Part shown: positions 53,512 through 62,719 of the stretch, piece after piece
How positions within the stretch are numbered: the stretch's first letter is position 1
Layout of the letters: each line of letters opens with the position of its first letter
Assembly (NCBI GenBank): GCA_965261475.1
Contig: OZ253454.1
Location: 868,001-932,000, forward strand
Direction of reading: 5' to 3'
Length of the DNA stretch: 64,000 bases
Source: G965261475 sp965261475 [NCBI: bacterium]
GTDB lineage: Bacteria > SAR324 > XYD2-FULL-50-16
The notes under the pieces: generated by a model
The model's input: the letters and a program-made list of their open reading frames with translations, nothing else
The model's database searches: none
What the model was told of the DNA's origin: nothing
Translations under genes and position numbers: made by a program

Positions 53512-54101
53512 CAACTAGCAAAAAAATAGGTATTTTAGGTGGAAGTTTTAATCCTTTGCACCTAGGTCATTTAGAAATGTTACAAATTGTCATAAAAAAA
53601 AAATTAGTCTCAGAAGTATTGCTGATACCAAACTACAAAAACCCGCTAGAGAAAAAAAATTATTACCTTCCTGTAGCAATTCGCTTAAACATACTAAAAA
53701 AAGTTTTTAAACAACATTCTGCTAGCCATATTTGGGATTATGAAACTTCGCAAAAAAGAGCTGTTCCTACCTTTGAAACATTGTGCTTGCTCCATGATAA
53801 ATTTCCTGAAAAAAAATTTTATTTGGTTATGGGAGGAGATACCTTTACACAATTACCAAAATGGTATAAATCACAAAAACTACTAGAAGTAGCAAATTTT
53901 ATTGTTTTTTCGAGAAAAAATTTTGCTACTTTTACCAAAATACAAAAAATGAAAAAAGAAGTGTTATTTCTCAAAGAAACTATTAGTGATATACAATCTT
54001 CTCACCTGAGGCAAAAAGAACAAAATTACGAATGCTACGCTCAGGAATTAGAGTCTTATTTTAACAAACTAATGCTTTCAACTCCTAATGAAACACGCTA
54101 A
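53490..54101 (+). CDS. nadD: Nicotinate-nucleotide adenylyltransferase
   Basis: A 203-residue NadD making NaAD from nicotinate mononucleotide and ATP. The nucleotidyltransferase motif GGSFNPLHLGHLEM (17-30) and the C-terminal ISDIQSSHLRQ (SSTxIR equivalent) are visible, and GGDTFTQLPKWYK is a family segment. Overlaps tsaE by 22 bases and der by 14 bases. Confidence 0.95.
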   Translation: MRYPDLLTTSKKIGILGGSFNPLHLGHLEMLQIVIKKKLVSEVLLIPNYKNPLEKKNYYLPVAIRLNILKKVFKQHSASHIWDYETSQKRAVPTFETLCLLHDKFPEKKFYLVMGGDTFTQLPKWYKSQKLLEVANFIVFSRKNFATFTKIQKMKKEVLFLKETISDIQSSHLRQKEQNYECYAQELESYFNKLMLSTPNETR

Positions 54102-55392
54102 TTTTTGTATCTTAGGTCGCTCTAATGTTGGAAAATCTACCCTTTTTAATTGTTTTACCAAACAAAAAACAGTGGTAAAAAACGAAAACGAGGTCACTAG
54201 AGATAACAATAAAATTTTGATAGACTATGACGATTTTTGTTTTTACCTCATAGATACTGGCGGCTTAACTATGATAAGCCCTAATAGTATGCAAAAAACA
54301 ATTTACCAAAAAATTTTACAAATTTTTTCGGAAGTAGATGCTTTCTTTTTTCTACTAGATGGTAAAGAAGGGTGGCAGTTTGAGGACATGCAAATTTTGC
54401 GGTGGCTTAGAAAACAACAAAAAAAATTTTATTTTATCGTCAATAAAATTGATGACGACAAACACCTCCAGAGAATATCAGAATTTTATGAATCTGGTGA
54501 AAGCGAGATCTATGCTATTTCTGCAGAACACCGTATAGGTATAGAGAATTTACTAACTAACGTAGCAACAGATTTTCCAAATATTGTAAGCGAGCTAAAA
54601 ACACAAAACAGACTGGTAGTGAGTTTGTTAGGAAAAACCAATGTTGGTAAATCTTCTATGATGAACGCTTGGTTAGAAGAAGAAAAAATGATAGTCAAAG
54701 ATGAAGCACTCACTACTAGGAATGCGGTATTTTTTGAAATAAAACACAACAAAGAAACAATTACTATTTTTGATACCGCAGGAATCGCAAAAAAAAATCA
54801 AATTGTTACGGAATTGGCAAAACTTACGCTAACATCTTCCCTACAAGCAATGAGCGAGGCAAAAATTATTTTACTCGTTATAGATATCACCCAAGGAATT
54901 AGTGAGCAAGACCTCAAAATTGCTAGTCTAGTAATTAGAAAAAATAAATCTTTAATTTTGGTATTTAATAAATTAGATCTAATCACAAAAAAAAATATCC
55001 AAAAACAAATTACAGATTATATCCAAGAAAATTATAGTTTTTTAAAGAATTACCCCGTTTGTTTTACTAGTGCAAAAAAAAATATAGGGCTCAAACAACT
55101 CCTAGACCAAATTTTGAATGTTGCTAAAGAAAGAAAGAAAAAAATAGCTACAGCCGACCTGAATAAAATTATCAAGCGCCTGCAAGAAACCTATAGCGCA
55201 CCAAACAGCAAGAAAAAAAAGTTAAAAATTTTTTACTGTACGCAGATACAAAGCAATCCCCCAGTGTTTCGTTTGTTTGTTAACACCAAAATATTACTAA
55301 CGCCAAGTTACGAAAAATTTGTAAAAAATCAATTTAGGTATTATTTTAGTTATACAGGAACTCCTATACGATTTTTTTGGAACAACAAATAA
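54088..55392 (+). CDS. der: Ribosome biogenesis GTPase Der (EngA)
   Basis: A 434-residue double-GTPase that acts in 50S assembly. The first G domain has GRSNVGKST (10-18), DTGGL and NKIDD; the second has GKTNVGKSS (about 187-195), DTAGI and NKLDL. A C-terminal KH-like domain with KLKIFYCTQIQSNPPVFRLF follows. It overlaps nadD and ends 6 bases before aroE. Confidence 0.97.
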   Translation: MKHANFCILGRSNVGKSTLFNCFTKQKTVVKNENEVTRDNNKILIDYDDFCFYLIDTGGLTMISPNSMQKTIYQKILQIFSEVDAFFFLLDGKEGWQFEDMQILRWLRKQQKKFYFIVNKIDDDKHLQRISEFYESGESEIYAISAEHRIGIENLLTNVATDFPNIVSELKTQNRLVVSLLGKTNVGKSSMMNAWLEEEKMIVKDEALTTRNAVFFEIKHNKETITIFDTAGIAKKNQIVTELAKLTLTSSLQAMSEAKIILLVIDITQGISEQDLKIASLVIRKNKSLILVFNKLDLITKKNIQKQITDYIQENYSFLKNYPVCFTSAKKNIGLKQLLDQILNVAKERKKKIATADLNKIIKRLQETYSAPNSKKKKLKIFYCTQIQSNPPVFRLFVNTKILLTPSYEKFVKNQFRYYFSYTGTPIRFFWNNK

Positions 55393-55398
55393 CTAGTT

Positions 55399-56232
55399 AT
55401 GTATCTTTCTGGCGAAACAAGTGTTTTTGGAATTATTGGCAACCCCGTTAGTCATTCTTTTTCACCTGCTATGCAAACCATTGCGTTTCAGCAATGTAAC
55501 TACAATGCAGTTTATGTCCCTTTTTTAGTAACTAAAGAAAATTTATCTAAAGTGTTAACTTCTTTAGAGATTTTAAATGTGAAGGGAATTAATGTGACCG
55601 CACCTTATAAAAGAGATATTATTCCCTACCTAGATGAAATTAGTGAAGAGGCTCAAATATTAGATACAGTCAATAGTATACATTTTGATAATGGAGTTTG
55701 GAAAGGCTATAATACAGATGGATTAGGCTTCATAGAGGGATTAAAAGAAATAAATTATGACCCTAAAAAAATCACCGTGCAGATGATAGGCGCCGGAGGA
55801 GCGGCTCAAGCTATTATTTATAGCCTAGCAAAATCTAGAGTAAATACTATCTATATTGAAAACAGAACATATGCTAAAGTGCATTACACTATAAAAAAAT
55901 ATACAAAACTTTTTCCTGATGTCAAATTTATAGGTGGTAATTGCCCAACAAAGTTTCATTTATTAGTCAATACTACTCCTGTTGGTAAAGATGCTTTCTC
56001 TTTGTCTGTTCCTTTAGAAATAATCAATAACTCAGAGATTGTGGTAGATATTATTTACCACGCAGAAACTGCTTTAATAAAAAAAGCACAAGAGCTTCAT
56101 AAAATAGTACTTGATGGAATACCTATGTTACTACATCAAGGAGCTTTAGCTTTTGAAATCTGGACAAATCAAACGGCTCCCATTGCAATAATGAAAAAAT
56201 GTCTAGAACAGCTTTTAGGACGTAAAAACTAG
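55399..56232 (+). CDS. aroE: Shikimate dehydrogenase
   Basis: A 277-residue NADP-dependent enzyme of the shikimate pathway. The N-terminal shikimate site has NPVSHSFSPAMQ and the catalytic lysine K71 in GINVTAPYKRDI; GYNTDGLGF and the nucleotide-binding GAGGAAQAIIYSL follow. The end LLHQGALAFEIWTNQ is typical. It is last of the tsaE run. Confidence 0.96.
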   Translation: MYLSGETSVFGIIGNPVSHSFSPAMQTIAFQQCNYNAVYVPFLVTKENLSKVLTSLEILNVKGINVTAPYKRDIIPYLDEISEEAQILDTVNSIHFDNGVWKGYNTDGLGFIEGLKEINYDPKKITVQMIGAGGAAQAIIYSLAKSRVNTIYIENRTYAKVHYTIKKYTKLFPDVKFIGGNCPTKFHLLVNTTPVGKDAFSLSVPLEIINNSEIVVDIIYHAETALIKKAQELHKIVLDGIPMLLHQGALAFEIWTNQTAPIAIMKKCLEQLLGRKN

Positions 56233-56290
56233 TAAATTAAATTATTAAATCAAAATAAAACTTTTGCATTATAATTTTTAAAATCACTGA

Positions 56291-56319
56291 TTGACTTAAT
56301 TTTTTTTAAGAATTAACAT
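56291..56319 (+). promoter_or_regulatory. Sigma-70-type promoter for the peroxiredoxin gene
   Basis: TTGACT at 56291-56296 and TAACAT at 56314-56319 are 17 bases apart, a near-consensus housekeeping promoter. The ATG of the peroxiredoxin gene is 65 bases further on. No OxyR or PerR site was looked for beyond inspection. Confidence 0.5.
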
Positions 56320-56384
56320 ACAGGCTTAGTTTTGTTCTTTATAGATTAGAGTGTTTTTTATAACTGATACTAAAAAAAAATAAA

Positions 56385-57053
56385 ATGTCTTTAAAAATTA
56401 ACGATACGGCGCCAAATTTTGATGCTGAAACAACTCAAGGGAAAATCAATTTATACGATTGGGCTAATGATAGTTGGGTAATCATCTTCTCTCATCCCAA
56501 AAACTTTACACCGGTTTGTACGACAGAATTAGGAGCTCTACAAGGCGTCCAAGAAGAATTCAGCAAGAGGAATGTAAAAATTCTAGGCCTGAGCGTTGAC
56601 CCAATAAGCGACCACGAACAATGGAGTCAAGATATTCTTGATGTTACTGGTTACAAGGTAGAATACCCTCTAATTGGTGACCATGATTTAAAAATTGCCA
56701 AAATTTATGGGATGCTTGCAACATCTTTAACTGGATCATCTAAAGGCAGAACAGCTGTTGATAACCAAACGGTTAGAAATGTTTTTGTAATTGGACCAGA
56801 TAAAAAAATTAAATTAATTTTAACTTATCCGATGGCTACAGGAAGAAATTTTGCAGAAATTTTAAGAGTAGTAGATTCGTTGCAACTAACCGCAAAATAT
56901 AAAGTTGCAACCCCTGCAGATTGGAAAAATGGCGAAGATGTAATTATAGTTCCTGCAGTAAAAAACGAGGAAGCAACACAATTGTTCCCTTCTGGATGGA
57001 AAACTCTTAAATCCTATCTTCGAGTAGTCAAACAACCAACTATCAATCATTAA
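56385..57053 (+). CDS. 1-Cys peroxiredoxin (Prx6-type)
   Basis: A 222-residue AhpC/TSA-family peroxidase that reduces hydrogen peroxide and organic peroxides. The peroxidatic cysteine is C45 in HPKNFTPVCTTELGAL. No resolving cysteine is seen, and the long C-terminal domain (VATPADWKNGEDVIIVPAV) marks the 1-Cys Prx6 class. Length is normal. It stands alone, with its own promoter upstream. Confidence 0.95.
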   Translation: MSLKINDTAPNFDAETTQGKINLYDWANDSWVIIFSHPKNFTPVCTTELGALQGVQEEFSKRNVKILGLSVDPISDHEQWSQDILDVTGYKVEYPLIGDHDLKIAKIYGMLATSLTGSSKGRTAVDNQTVRNVFVIGPDKKIKLILTYPMATGRNFAEILRVVDSLQLTAKYKVATPADWKNGEDVIIVPAVKNEEATQLFPSGWKTLKSYLRVVKQPTINH

Positions 57054-57260
57054 GAAATTGTGAAAAAACAAACAAAAAACTACAAAGATGTAGTTAAGGC
57101 AAGTAAAAGCTAGTTAAATCAACAATCAAATCTGATTTTTTGTGATAACTGCTTTACCAAAAGCAAGAACGCAAAGAAAATTTATGTTATTGTTTAAGCT
57201 AGTAGCCTAGCAGAGAGTTAATATGCTTGTTGCTTTGTTCTTTTTAGAGAAAATTGTTTT

Positions 57261-58802
57261 ATGCAAAAAAAAGAGTCGTCTTTTTTCTTAAAAAAAATTT
57301 TCTCTATTAGCTTTGTTAGCCTTATTAGTAGGATTTTTGGACTACTCAGGGAGATTGTTATCACTTTTTTACTAGGTGCCAGTATCTATAGTGATGCTTT
57401 TTACCTAGCCTACGCTATCCCCAATCTTTTCCGTAGATTTACCGCAGAAGGAGCGATGCTCACAACTTTTATTCCTGTTTTTACTAAACTACATCAAGAG
57501 CAAGGAGCAGCAAAAGCTAAAAAATTTGCTAAAAATATTTTTTGGAGCCTGTTCTTGCTTTTGAGTATTTTTTGCATACTATTTATTTTATTCTCTCCTT
57601 GGATTATTGCCAATATCTTTGCAAGAGGATTTCAAGGGCTAGCCCTAGAGCAAAGTATATTTTTAAATCGCTTGCTCTTTTCTTATATTTTACTAATTTC
57701 TTTATCCGCTATCTATCAAAGCATACTCAATTTTCACAATATTTTTTTTCCATCTGCTTTTAGTCCTATTTTACTCAATATTGCTATTATTTTTTGTGGG
57801 CTAGTCTTTGGAAAGAGCGTAGAAAAGGCAACATTAGGTTTAAGTGTTGGGGTAATCTTAGGAGGCTTAGCGCAATTTATTTACTCTCATTTTGCCGTAG
57901 TCAAACTTAAATATTCAATATGGGGACAAATTACTATATTTGATAAAGAAGTAAGGCAAACTTTCAAAAAAATGCTAGGCGGGCTTTTTAGTGCTGGTAT
58001 TTATCAAATAAATATCATTATTGGATATATCATAGCTTCGCAGTTATACGCAGGATCAATTACTTCTTTAACTCTCAGTAACCGCTTAATAGAGTTTACT
58101 CTAGGTATTTTAATTGTATCTATTACTACTATATTGCTACCACAGCTTACTAAATTTATTGTCAGTGGAAAAATAGATTTAGCTAAAGCAAAACTGAGAG
58201 AATCATTGCTTTTAGGTAGCTTTATCAGCTTTCCTGCTACTGTAGGCTTAATACTCACAGGAGAAAGCATTATTCGTATACTTTTCTTAAGAGGTGAGTT
58301 TGACGAAAATTCAGTTCATCTGACATCACAAGCACTTATGTTTCACTCAGTAGGTTTATTTTTTATTGCTTGGAATCGTATTTTTACCGCTAATTTACAC
58401 AGCTCGCAACATTTTAAAAAACCAGCCTATTTAGCATTTTTTGCTATGTTGGTAAATGCTGTTTTGTGCTGGCAAGGAGTAGAGTTTTTTGGGCATGCAG
58501 CAATAGCTTTAGCAAATAGCCTAAGTCAAGTTTTCTTGCTTTTATTGCATTTATTTACTATTCCTAAAAAAATGAAACCTCTTTGGAATAGTCAATTTTT
58601 TTCTCAGTTTATTAGACAAATCTTAGCAAATGTTATACTTTTGATAATGATTTGTTTTTGGATAGATAAGTTATCTCAAAATTTATATTTACAATTTTTA
58701 AGTTTATTTTTTATTGCATTATTGACATATTTTTGTGCTTGCTACTTGCTAAAAGTCAGAGAGCTAAAAAATATTTTATTATTATTTAAAAACAAGAAGT
58801 GA
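57261..58802 (+). CDS. murJ: Lipid II flippase MurJ
   Basis: A 513-residue MOP-superfamily membrane protein with about fourteen helices that moves lipid II across the inner membrane. The N-terminal SRIFGLLREIVITFLLGAS, the YAIPNLFRRFTAEGAM loop and AFFMHSVGLFF-like motif (FHSVGLFFIAWNRIFTAN) are characteristic. Its stop overlaps the GTG of the following lipoprotein gene. Confidence 0.96.
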   Translation: MQKKESSFFLKKIFSISFVSLISRIFGLLREIVITFLLGASIYSDAFYLAYAIPNLFRRFTAEGAMLTTFIPVFTKLHQEQGAAKAKKFAKNIFWSLFLLLSIFCILFILFSPWIIANIFARGFQGLALEQSIFLNRLLFSYILLISLSAIYQSILNFHNIFFPSAFSPILLNIAIIFCGLVFGKSVEKATLGLSVGVILGGLAQFIYSHFAVVKLKYSIWGQITIFDKEVRQTFKKMLGGLFSAGIYQINIIIGYIIASQLYAGSITSLTLSNRLIEFTLGILIVSITTILLPQLTKFIVSGKIDLAKAKLRESLLLGSFISFPATVGLILTGESIIRILFLRGEFDENSVHLTSQALMFHSVGLFFIAWNRIFTANLHSSQHFKKPAYLAFFAMLVNAVLCWQGVEFFGHAAIALANSLSQVFLLLLHLFTIPKKMKPLWNSQFFSQFIRQILANVILLIMICFWIDKLSQNLYLQFLSLFFIALLTYFCACYLLKVRELKNILLLFKNKK

Positions 58803-59407
58803 GACAAAGAATTATTTTTTTACTATTACTAGCTTTGCTTGGCGTGTCTTGCAGTAGCATCAATGCTACTTATCTGGACGAAAACTATATAAAACGTTAT
58901 TTTCTAGCACAAAAAAAGAATACAACACTATATAAGGACTATCATAGAGTACTAATTATGGAGGTCTTGTATTTTGATTGGACCTTAAGAAAAAATTTTC
59001 TAAAAAATTATAATGATAATTATTTTATCAAAAACAACAAACTACTCACGCAGCATCAAAAAGAATATCAAAAAGAATATCAATTTTTTGTGCTTATTGC
59101 TTTGCAAGATACTCCCTCTAAACTAGAGCAATCAGATGCTTATTGGAAATTCTTTTTGAAAGATTGGAACACAAAAAATTATGCTTCTGTAAAGGTCAAA
59201 AAAATTAAGAAAACAGATCTTTATTACCAATTTATAGCTAATAACTATAAAGGGTTAGATAACTGGACAGAACTCTATCTACTAAAAACCGAGCGAGATT
59301 TTACTATCTCAAAAGCTCAAAACTTAATATTACAAATTAGTAGCTTAGGCGGCACAGCAAGAGTGGAGTGGCACGACCCTAATATATTTTTTTCTATACC
59401 AAAATAA
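58799..59407 (+). CDS. Hypothetical lipoprotein
   Basis: A 202-residue predicted lipoprotein of unknown family. The GTG at 58799 is overlapped by the murJ stop (GTGA), and the signal peptide runs to LLGVSC (C18). The mature part is rich in Lys, Tyr and Asn, with no repeat or known motif. The coupling to murJ suggests an envelope role, but nothing in the sequence shows one. Confidence 0.65.
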   Translation: MRQRIIFLLLLALLGVSCSSINATYLDENYIKRYFLAQKKNTTLYKDYHRVLIMEVLYFDWTLRKNFLKNYNDNYFIKNNKLLTQHQKEYQKEYQFFVLIALQDTPSKLEQSDAYWKFFLKDWNTKNYASVKVKKIKKTDLYYQFIANNYKGLDNWTELYLLKTERDFTISKAQNLILQISSLGGTARVEWHDPNIFFSIPK

Positions 59408-59409
59408 TA

Positions 59410-59691
59410 ATGTATAGTATCTTTAATATCGGCAAGGCGGAGCCACATCAAATAAACCACGAAAAAAAAATAGCTCAAACTCTTAAAAAAAGTGCTTGGT
59501 GGAAAAACCAAATAGCAAAAAATAAATGTTACTACTGCAAACAAAATTACCATCCTAGTCAATTAACGATGGACCATAAAATTAGCCTGATACGCGGTGG
59601 TAAATCTACCAAAAAAAATATTGTTCCTTGTTGCGAATCTTGCAACAAGAAAAAAAAATATTTGTTTTATGGAGAAATAGAAAAATTATAA
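59410..59691 (+). CDS. HNH endonuclease domain protein
   Basis: A 93-residue protein with a compact HNH nuclease fold. Zinc cysteines are C40 and C43 (CYYC) and C75 and C78 (CESC). The active-site block reads LTMDHKISLIRGGKST (H56), and N70 in KKNIVPCC is the HNH asparagine. It is a bare HNH with no homing or restriction partner visible, and it lies 2 bases after the lipoprotein gene and directly before the DnaC-like gene. Confidence 0.78.
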   Translation: MYSIFNIGKAEPHQINHEKKIAQTLKKSAWWKNQIAKNKCYYCKQNYHPSQLTMDHKISLIRGGKSTKKNIVPCCESCNKKKKYLFYGEIEKL

Positions 59692-60540
59692 ATGACAAAG
59701 AAACAAGAATTTTGCAAAGAGTGTGACTACCTAGGCTATCGAATCAAAGATAATTCTCCACCATGCGCTGTAGCAATAATGTGCCCCAGTTGTGCGCATG
59801 TTTGCCCCTGGTGTCAAGGAGAAGGGTTTATAAAAAAAGTCAATTTAATTATGCCGTGCGAATGCCAAAAACTAACAAACAAAATTGCACTATTTAACAA
59901 AACAAAAACTCCGAGCAGATTTACTACTAGTTTAAAAACAGAAAATTTTAGCGAAAATTTTCTCAAAGAACCTTATAGACAAGCAATAGAGTTTGTTAAA
60001 AATTTTCATCCTTTAAGTAAAGGTTTGGTATTTTTTGGACCTGTGGGTTGTGGGAAAACTACACTCGTTAGCGCTATTATTCAAAAGATAACACTAGAAA
60101 AAGAATATTCTTGTTTATTTGTTGAGTTTTCTAGACTACTAGAAGAAATTAAAAATTGCTACAGCAACAACAACCAAGCAGAGATGGATTTACTAGATAA
60201 AATTTGCAGGCATCCCTTATTAGTAATTGACGAATTAGGGACAATCAAAGATACCGAATGGGAGCTTGGAATTATCGACAACCTAATCAATAGGAGATAT
60301 AACGCTAAGCAAACAACCTTATTTACTACAAATTTTACTCTAAAAAAATTCCAAGACAAACCTACATTGCGTAGTAGGCTTTCTGAAAAAACCTACTCCC
60401 GTATTCAAGAAATGTGCGAATTTATAACTATCAAAGGTATAGATTTAAGAGCGAAAGACTCAGAAACAATTCATCAAAATACGCCAAATACTAATAACCG
60501 CAGTAGCTCCAGTGCAGAAACAACAGAAATAGAAGTATAA
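59692..60540 (+). CDS. DnaC/DnaI-like AAA ATPase with N-terminal zinc fingers
   Basis: A 282-residue protein resembling helicase loaders. Residues 8-58 hold nine cysteines, including C31-x2-C34, C38-x2-C41 and C56-x-C58, in zinc-finger-like pairs. The AAA core has Walker A GPVGCGKTT (116-124), Walker B LLVIDELG (about 175-182), an FTTNF sensor and an arginine-finger-like RSRLSEKTYSR. The C-terminus is a Ser/Thr/Asn-rich tail. It starts in the base after the HNH stop, suggesting coupling. Whether it loads DnaB or serves a mobile element is not shown. Confidence 0.75.
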   Translation: MTKKQEFCKECDYLGYRIKDNSPPCAVAIMCPSCAHVCPWCQGEGFIKKVNLIMPCECQKLTNKIALFNKTKTPSRFTTSLKTENFSENFLKEPYRQAIEFVKNFHPLSKGLVFFGPVGCGKTTLVSAIIQKITLEKEYSCLFVEFSRLLEEIKNCYSNNNQAEMDLLDKICRHPLLVIDELGTIKDTEWELGIIDNLINRRYNAKQTTLFTTNFTLKKFQDKPTLRSRLSEKTYSRIQEMCEFITIKGIDLRAKDSETIHQNTPNTNNRSSSSAETTEIEV

Positions 60541-60564
60541 CTTAATTTTAGTAGATAAAAAAAA

Positions 60565-60591
60565 TTGTTATTTTCTATAAAAAGTTATAGT
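60565..60591 (+). promoter_or_regulatory. Possible promoter of the tmRNA gene
   Basis: TTGTTA (60565-60570) and TATAGT (60586-60591) are 15 bases apart, a short spacing. They lie 16 bases before the mature tmRNA 5' end, which would be made by RNase P processing. Confidence 0.28.
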
Positions 60592-60606
60592 GTCTTAAAA
60601 GACATT

Positions 60607-61008
60607 GGGGATGATAAGGATTCGATTGATTTTAATGAAATAGAAAAGCAAGTAGTGGTTCGTCGAGATGGTGCCACTTAAAAAAATCGGCAATAAATAA
60701 ACGCAAAAAATAGCGATTATCAATTAAACGGAGTAGCATTAGCCGCTTAGTTTAATTATTCTTTGTTTTTACTTCAGTGATTTAAAAATAAAGACATGGC
60801 AAAACGGGACGCTTGATAAGTTTTGCTATGTAAATTATCGAGCTATATTTTTTGTTGGTGTAACAGCGATAAAAAATGAATTCTTTCTGTAACATTTGGT
60901 TTGACAGCTCTGATGACCAGCAAGCAAGCCAAAAAATTAAGGTCGTCTAAACTTGTAGAAAGCTATGGACTTACAAGCAAGACCCGGGTTCGATTCCCGG
61001 CATCTCCA
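60607..61008 (+). ncRNA. ssrA: Transfer-messenger RNA (one-piece tmRNA)
   Basis: The ends form a tRNA-Ala-like domain: acceptor GGGGATG pairs with CATCTCC, with one G-U pair, and the T arm reads CGGGTTCGATTCCCG. The resume codon GCA is at 60703-60705 after AATAAATAAAC. The tag reads AKNSDYQLNGVALAA and stops at TAG (60748-60750). It ends in the ALAA type that ClpXP recognises. It rescues stalled ribosomes with SmpB, which is not in the window. Length about 400 nt is in the normal range. Confidence 0.96.
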
Positions 61009-61067
61009 ATAGAATCATAAAGATTGCGCTAGAAAGTAATCAAAAATTTCAAACTATAAAACACTAA

Positions 61068-62717
61068 ATGGAAGTCAAAGCATTAAATAGCAGAGAGCTC
61101 TGCGATTTAGAACTACTGCTAAATGGAGGTTTTAAACCCCTAACAGGATTCTTAAATGAGAAAGATTACATAAGTGTTTTGCTAAACTCGCGTTTATCAA
61201 ACCAAAAAATATGGACTATTCCTATTTGCCTTGCTATCACTGCAAAAGAGAAAAAACTGTTTGAGAAAGAAAAAAAAATTATACTCCAAGATCAAACAGG
61301 TTTAAATATTGCCTATCTTACAGTCGAGGATATTTACCCCTATTCTCTAACAAAAGAGTGTTTAGCAGTATTTGGAGCTTATGATTTGAATCACCCCTAC
61401 CAACAAATAATGAATGAAAGTTTTATTTTGGGAGCAAAATTTTATATAGGAGGTCGAGTAGAGCAAATACAACCCATTCCCTATTATGATTTCCAAGATT
61501 TAAGACATTCTCCAGCAGAATTAAAAGCTATTTTACAAAAGAAAAATCTAAAAAAAATTGTAGCATTCCAAACTAGAAACCCTCTACACAAATCGCATTT
61601 TCACCTCACACTTAACTCCTTATCCCAAGCAGGAAAAAACGCCTGCCTTTTACTACACCCTGTAGTAGGTATGACACAAAATGTAGATTTAAATTATTCT
61701 TTGAGAGTCAATTGTTACAAAAAATTATTAAAATACTATCAAGGTAAAGCTATCTTGTCTTTACTTCCTTTGTCTATGAGAATGGCAGGACCAAAAGAAG
61801 CAGTTTGGCATGCACTAATTCGCAAAAATTTTGGTGCTACCCATTTTATTATAGGCAGGGACCACGCAAGCCCCAGCTACAAAAAACAAAATCAAGAAAA
61901 TTTTTATACCCCTTATGAAGCACAAGAATTATTACTCAAACATCATCAAGAAATAGATATTATACCTATTACATCTCAAGCAATTGCTTATGTTAAAGAA
62001 ACAAATAGTTATTTACCAGTAGATCAAATAGCAAAAAATCATACCGCTTGGAATTTATCAGGCACCAAACAGCGAGAAATTTTAGAAAAAGGAGATATAT
62101 TGCCAGAGTGGTTTTCTTTTCCAGAAATTATTCGCTTACTTCAAAGTAGTTACAAAAAAAAGAGTGAAAGAGGGTTTTGTATTTATTTTGTCGGTATTCC
62201 AGCTAGCGGTAAATCTACTATTGCCAATATACTACAAACCAAACTTGCAGAAGTTATACTTGATAAAAAAATTACTTTATTAGACGCTGATATTATTCGT
62301 AAAAACCTATCTAGGGGGTTAGGATTTTCTATCAAAGATAGAAAAACTAATATACAAAGAATTGGATATGTAGCTAGCGAAATAGTAAAACATCACGGTA
62401 TTTGTTTAGTTGCCAATATAGCTCCCTTTGCTGAGTCAAGAGAAAACAATAAAAAGCTAATTAAAATACAAGGTGAGTATATAGAGGTTTATGTTGCTAC
62501 ACCGCTAAAAGAATGTATCAAAAGAGACCCTAAAGGGCTTTACAAAAAAGCAAAAAAAGGTATCATTGCTAACCTAACGGGCTATAACGATACTTTCGAA
62601 GAGCCTCAAAATGCTGATCTAGTGTTACATACTTTGACACATACCGCTGAAGAATGCGCACAAAAAGTGCTATTAGAGATTAAGAAAAGAGGTTTTATCG
62701 ATACTAATCAAACCTAA
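61068..62717 (+). CDS. Bifunctional sulfate adenylyltransferase / APS kinase
   Basis: A 549-residue fusion. Residues about 1-360 are ATP sulfurylase, with the AMP-binding QTRNPLHKSHFHL (168-180; H174 and H177) and the late GRDHASP segment. Residues about 370-549 are APS kinase, with P-loop VGIPASGKST (about 374-383) and an LLDADIIRKNLSRGLGFS substrate segment. Together they make PAPS from sulfate for assimilation or sulfation. PAPS reductase or sulfotransferase genes are not adjacent, so the end use is unknown. The kinase domain is C-terminal, as in fungal-type and some bacterial fusions. Confidence 0.92.
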   Translation: MEVKALNSRELCDLELLLNGGFKPLTGFLNEKDYISVLLNSRLSNQKIWTIPICLAITAKEKKLFEKEKKIILQDQTGLNIAYLTVEDIYPYSLTKECLAVFGAYDLNHPYQQIMNESFILGAKFYIGGRVEQIQPIPYYDFQDLRHSPAELKAILQKKNLKKIVAFQTRNPLHKSHFHLTLNSLSQAGKNACLLLHPVVGMTQNVDLNYSLRVNCYKKLLKYYQGKAILSLLPLSMRMAGPKEAVWHALIRKNFGATHFIIGRDHASPSYKKQNQENFYTPYEAQELLLKHHQEIDIIPITSQAIAYVKETNSYLPVDQIAKNHTAWNLSGTKQREILEKGDILPEWFSFPEIIRLLQSSYKKKSERGFCIYFVGIPASGKSTIANILQTKLAEVILDKKITLLDADIIRKNLSRGLGFSIKDRKTNIQRIGYVASEIVKHHGICLVANIAPFAESRENNKKLIKIQGEYIEVYVATPLKECIKRDPKGLYKKAKKGIIANLTGYNDTFEEPQNADLVLHTLTHTAEECAQKVLLEIKKRGFIDTNQT

Positions 62718-62719
62718 AT

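Noticed and set aside
59410-61008. Prophage or integrative element at tmRNA
   Set aside because: The HNH and DnaC-like genes and tmRNA are adjacent, but no integrase, structural gene or duplicated tmRNA 3' end is visible.
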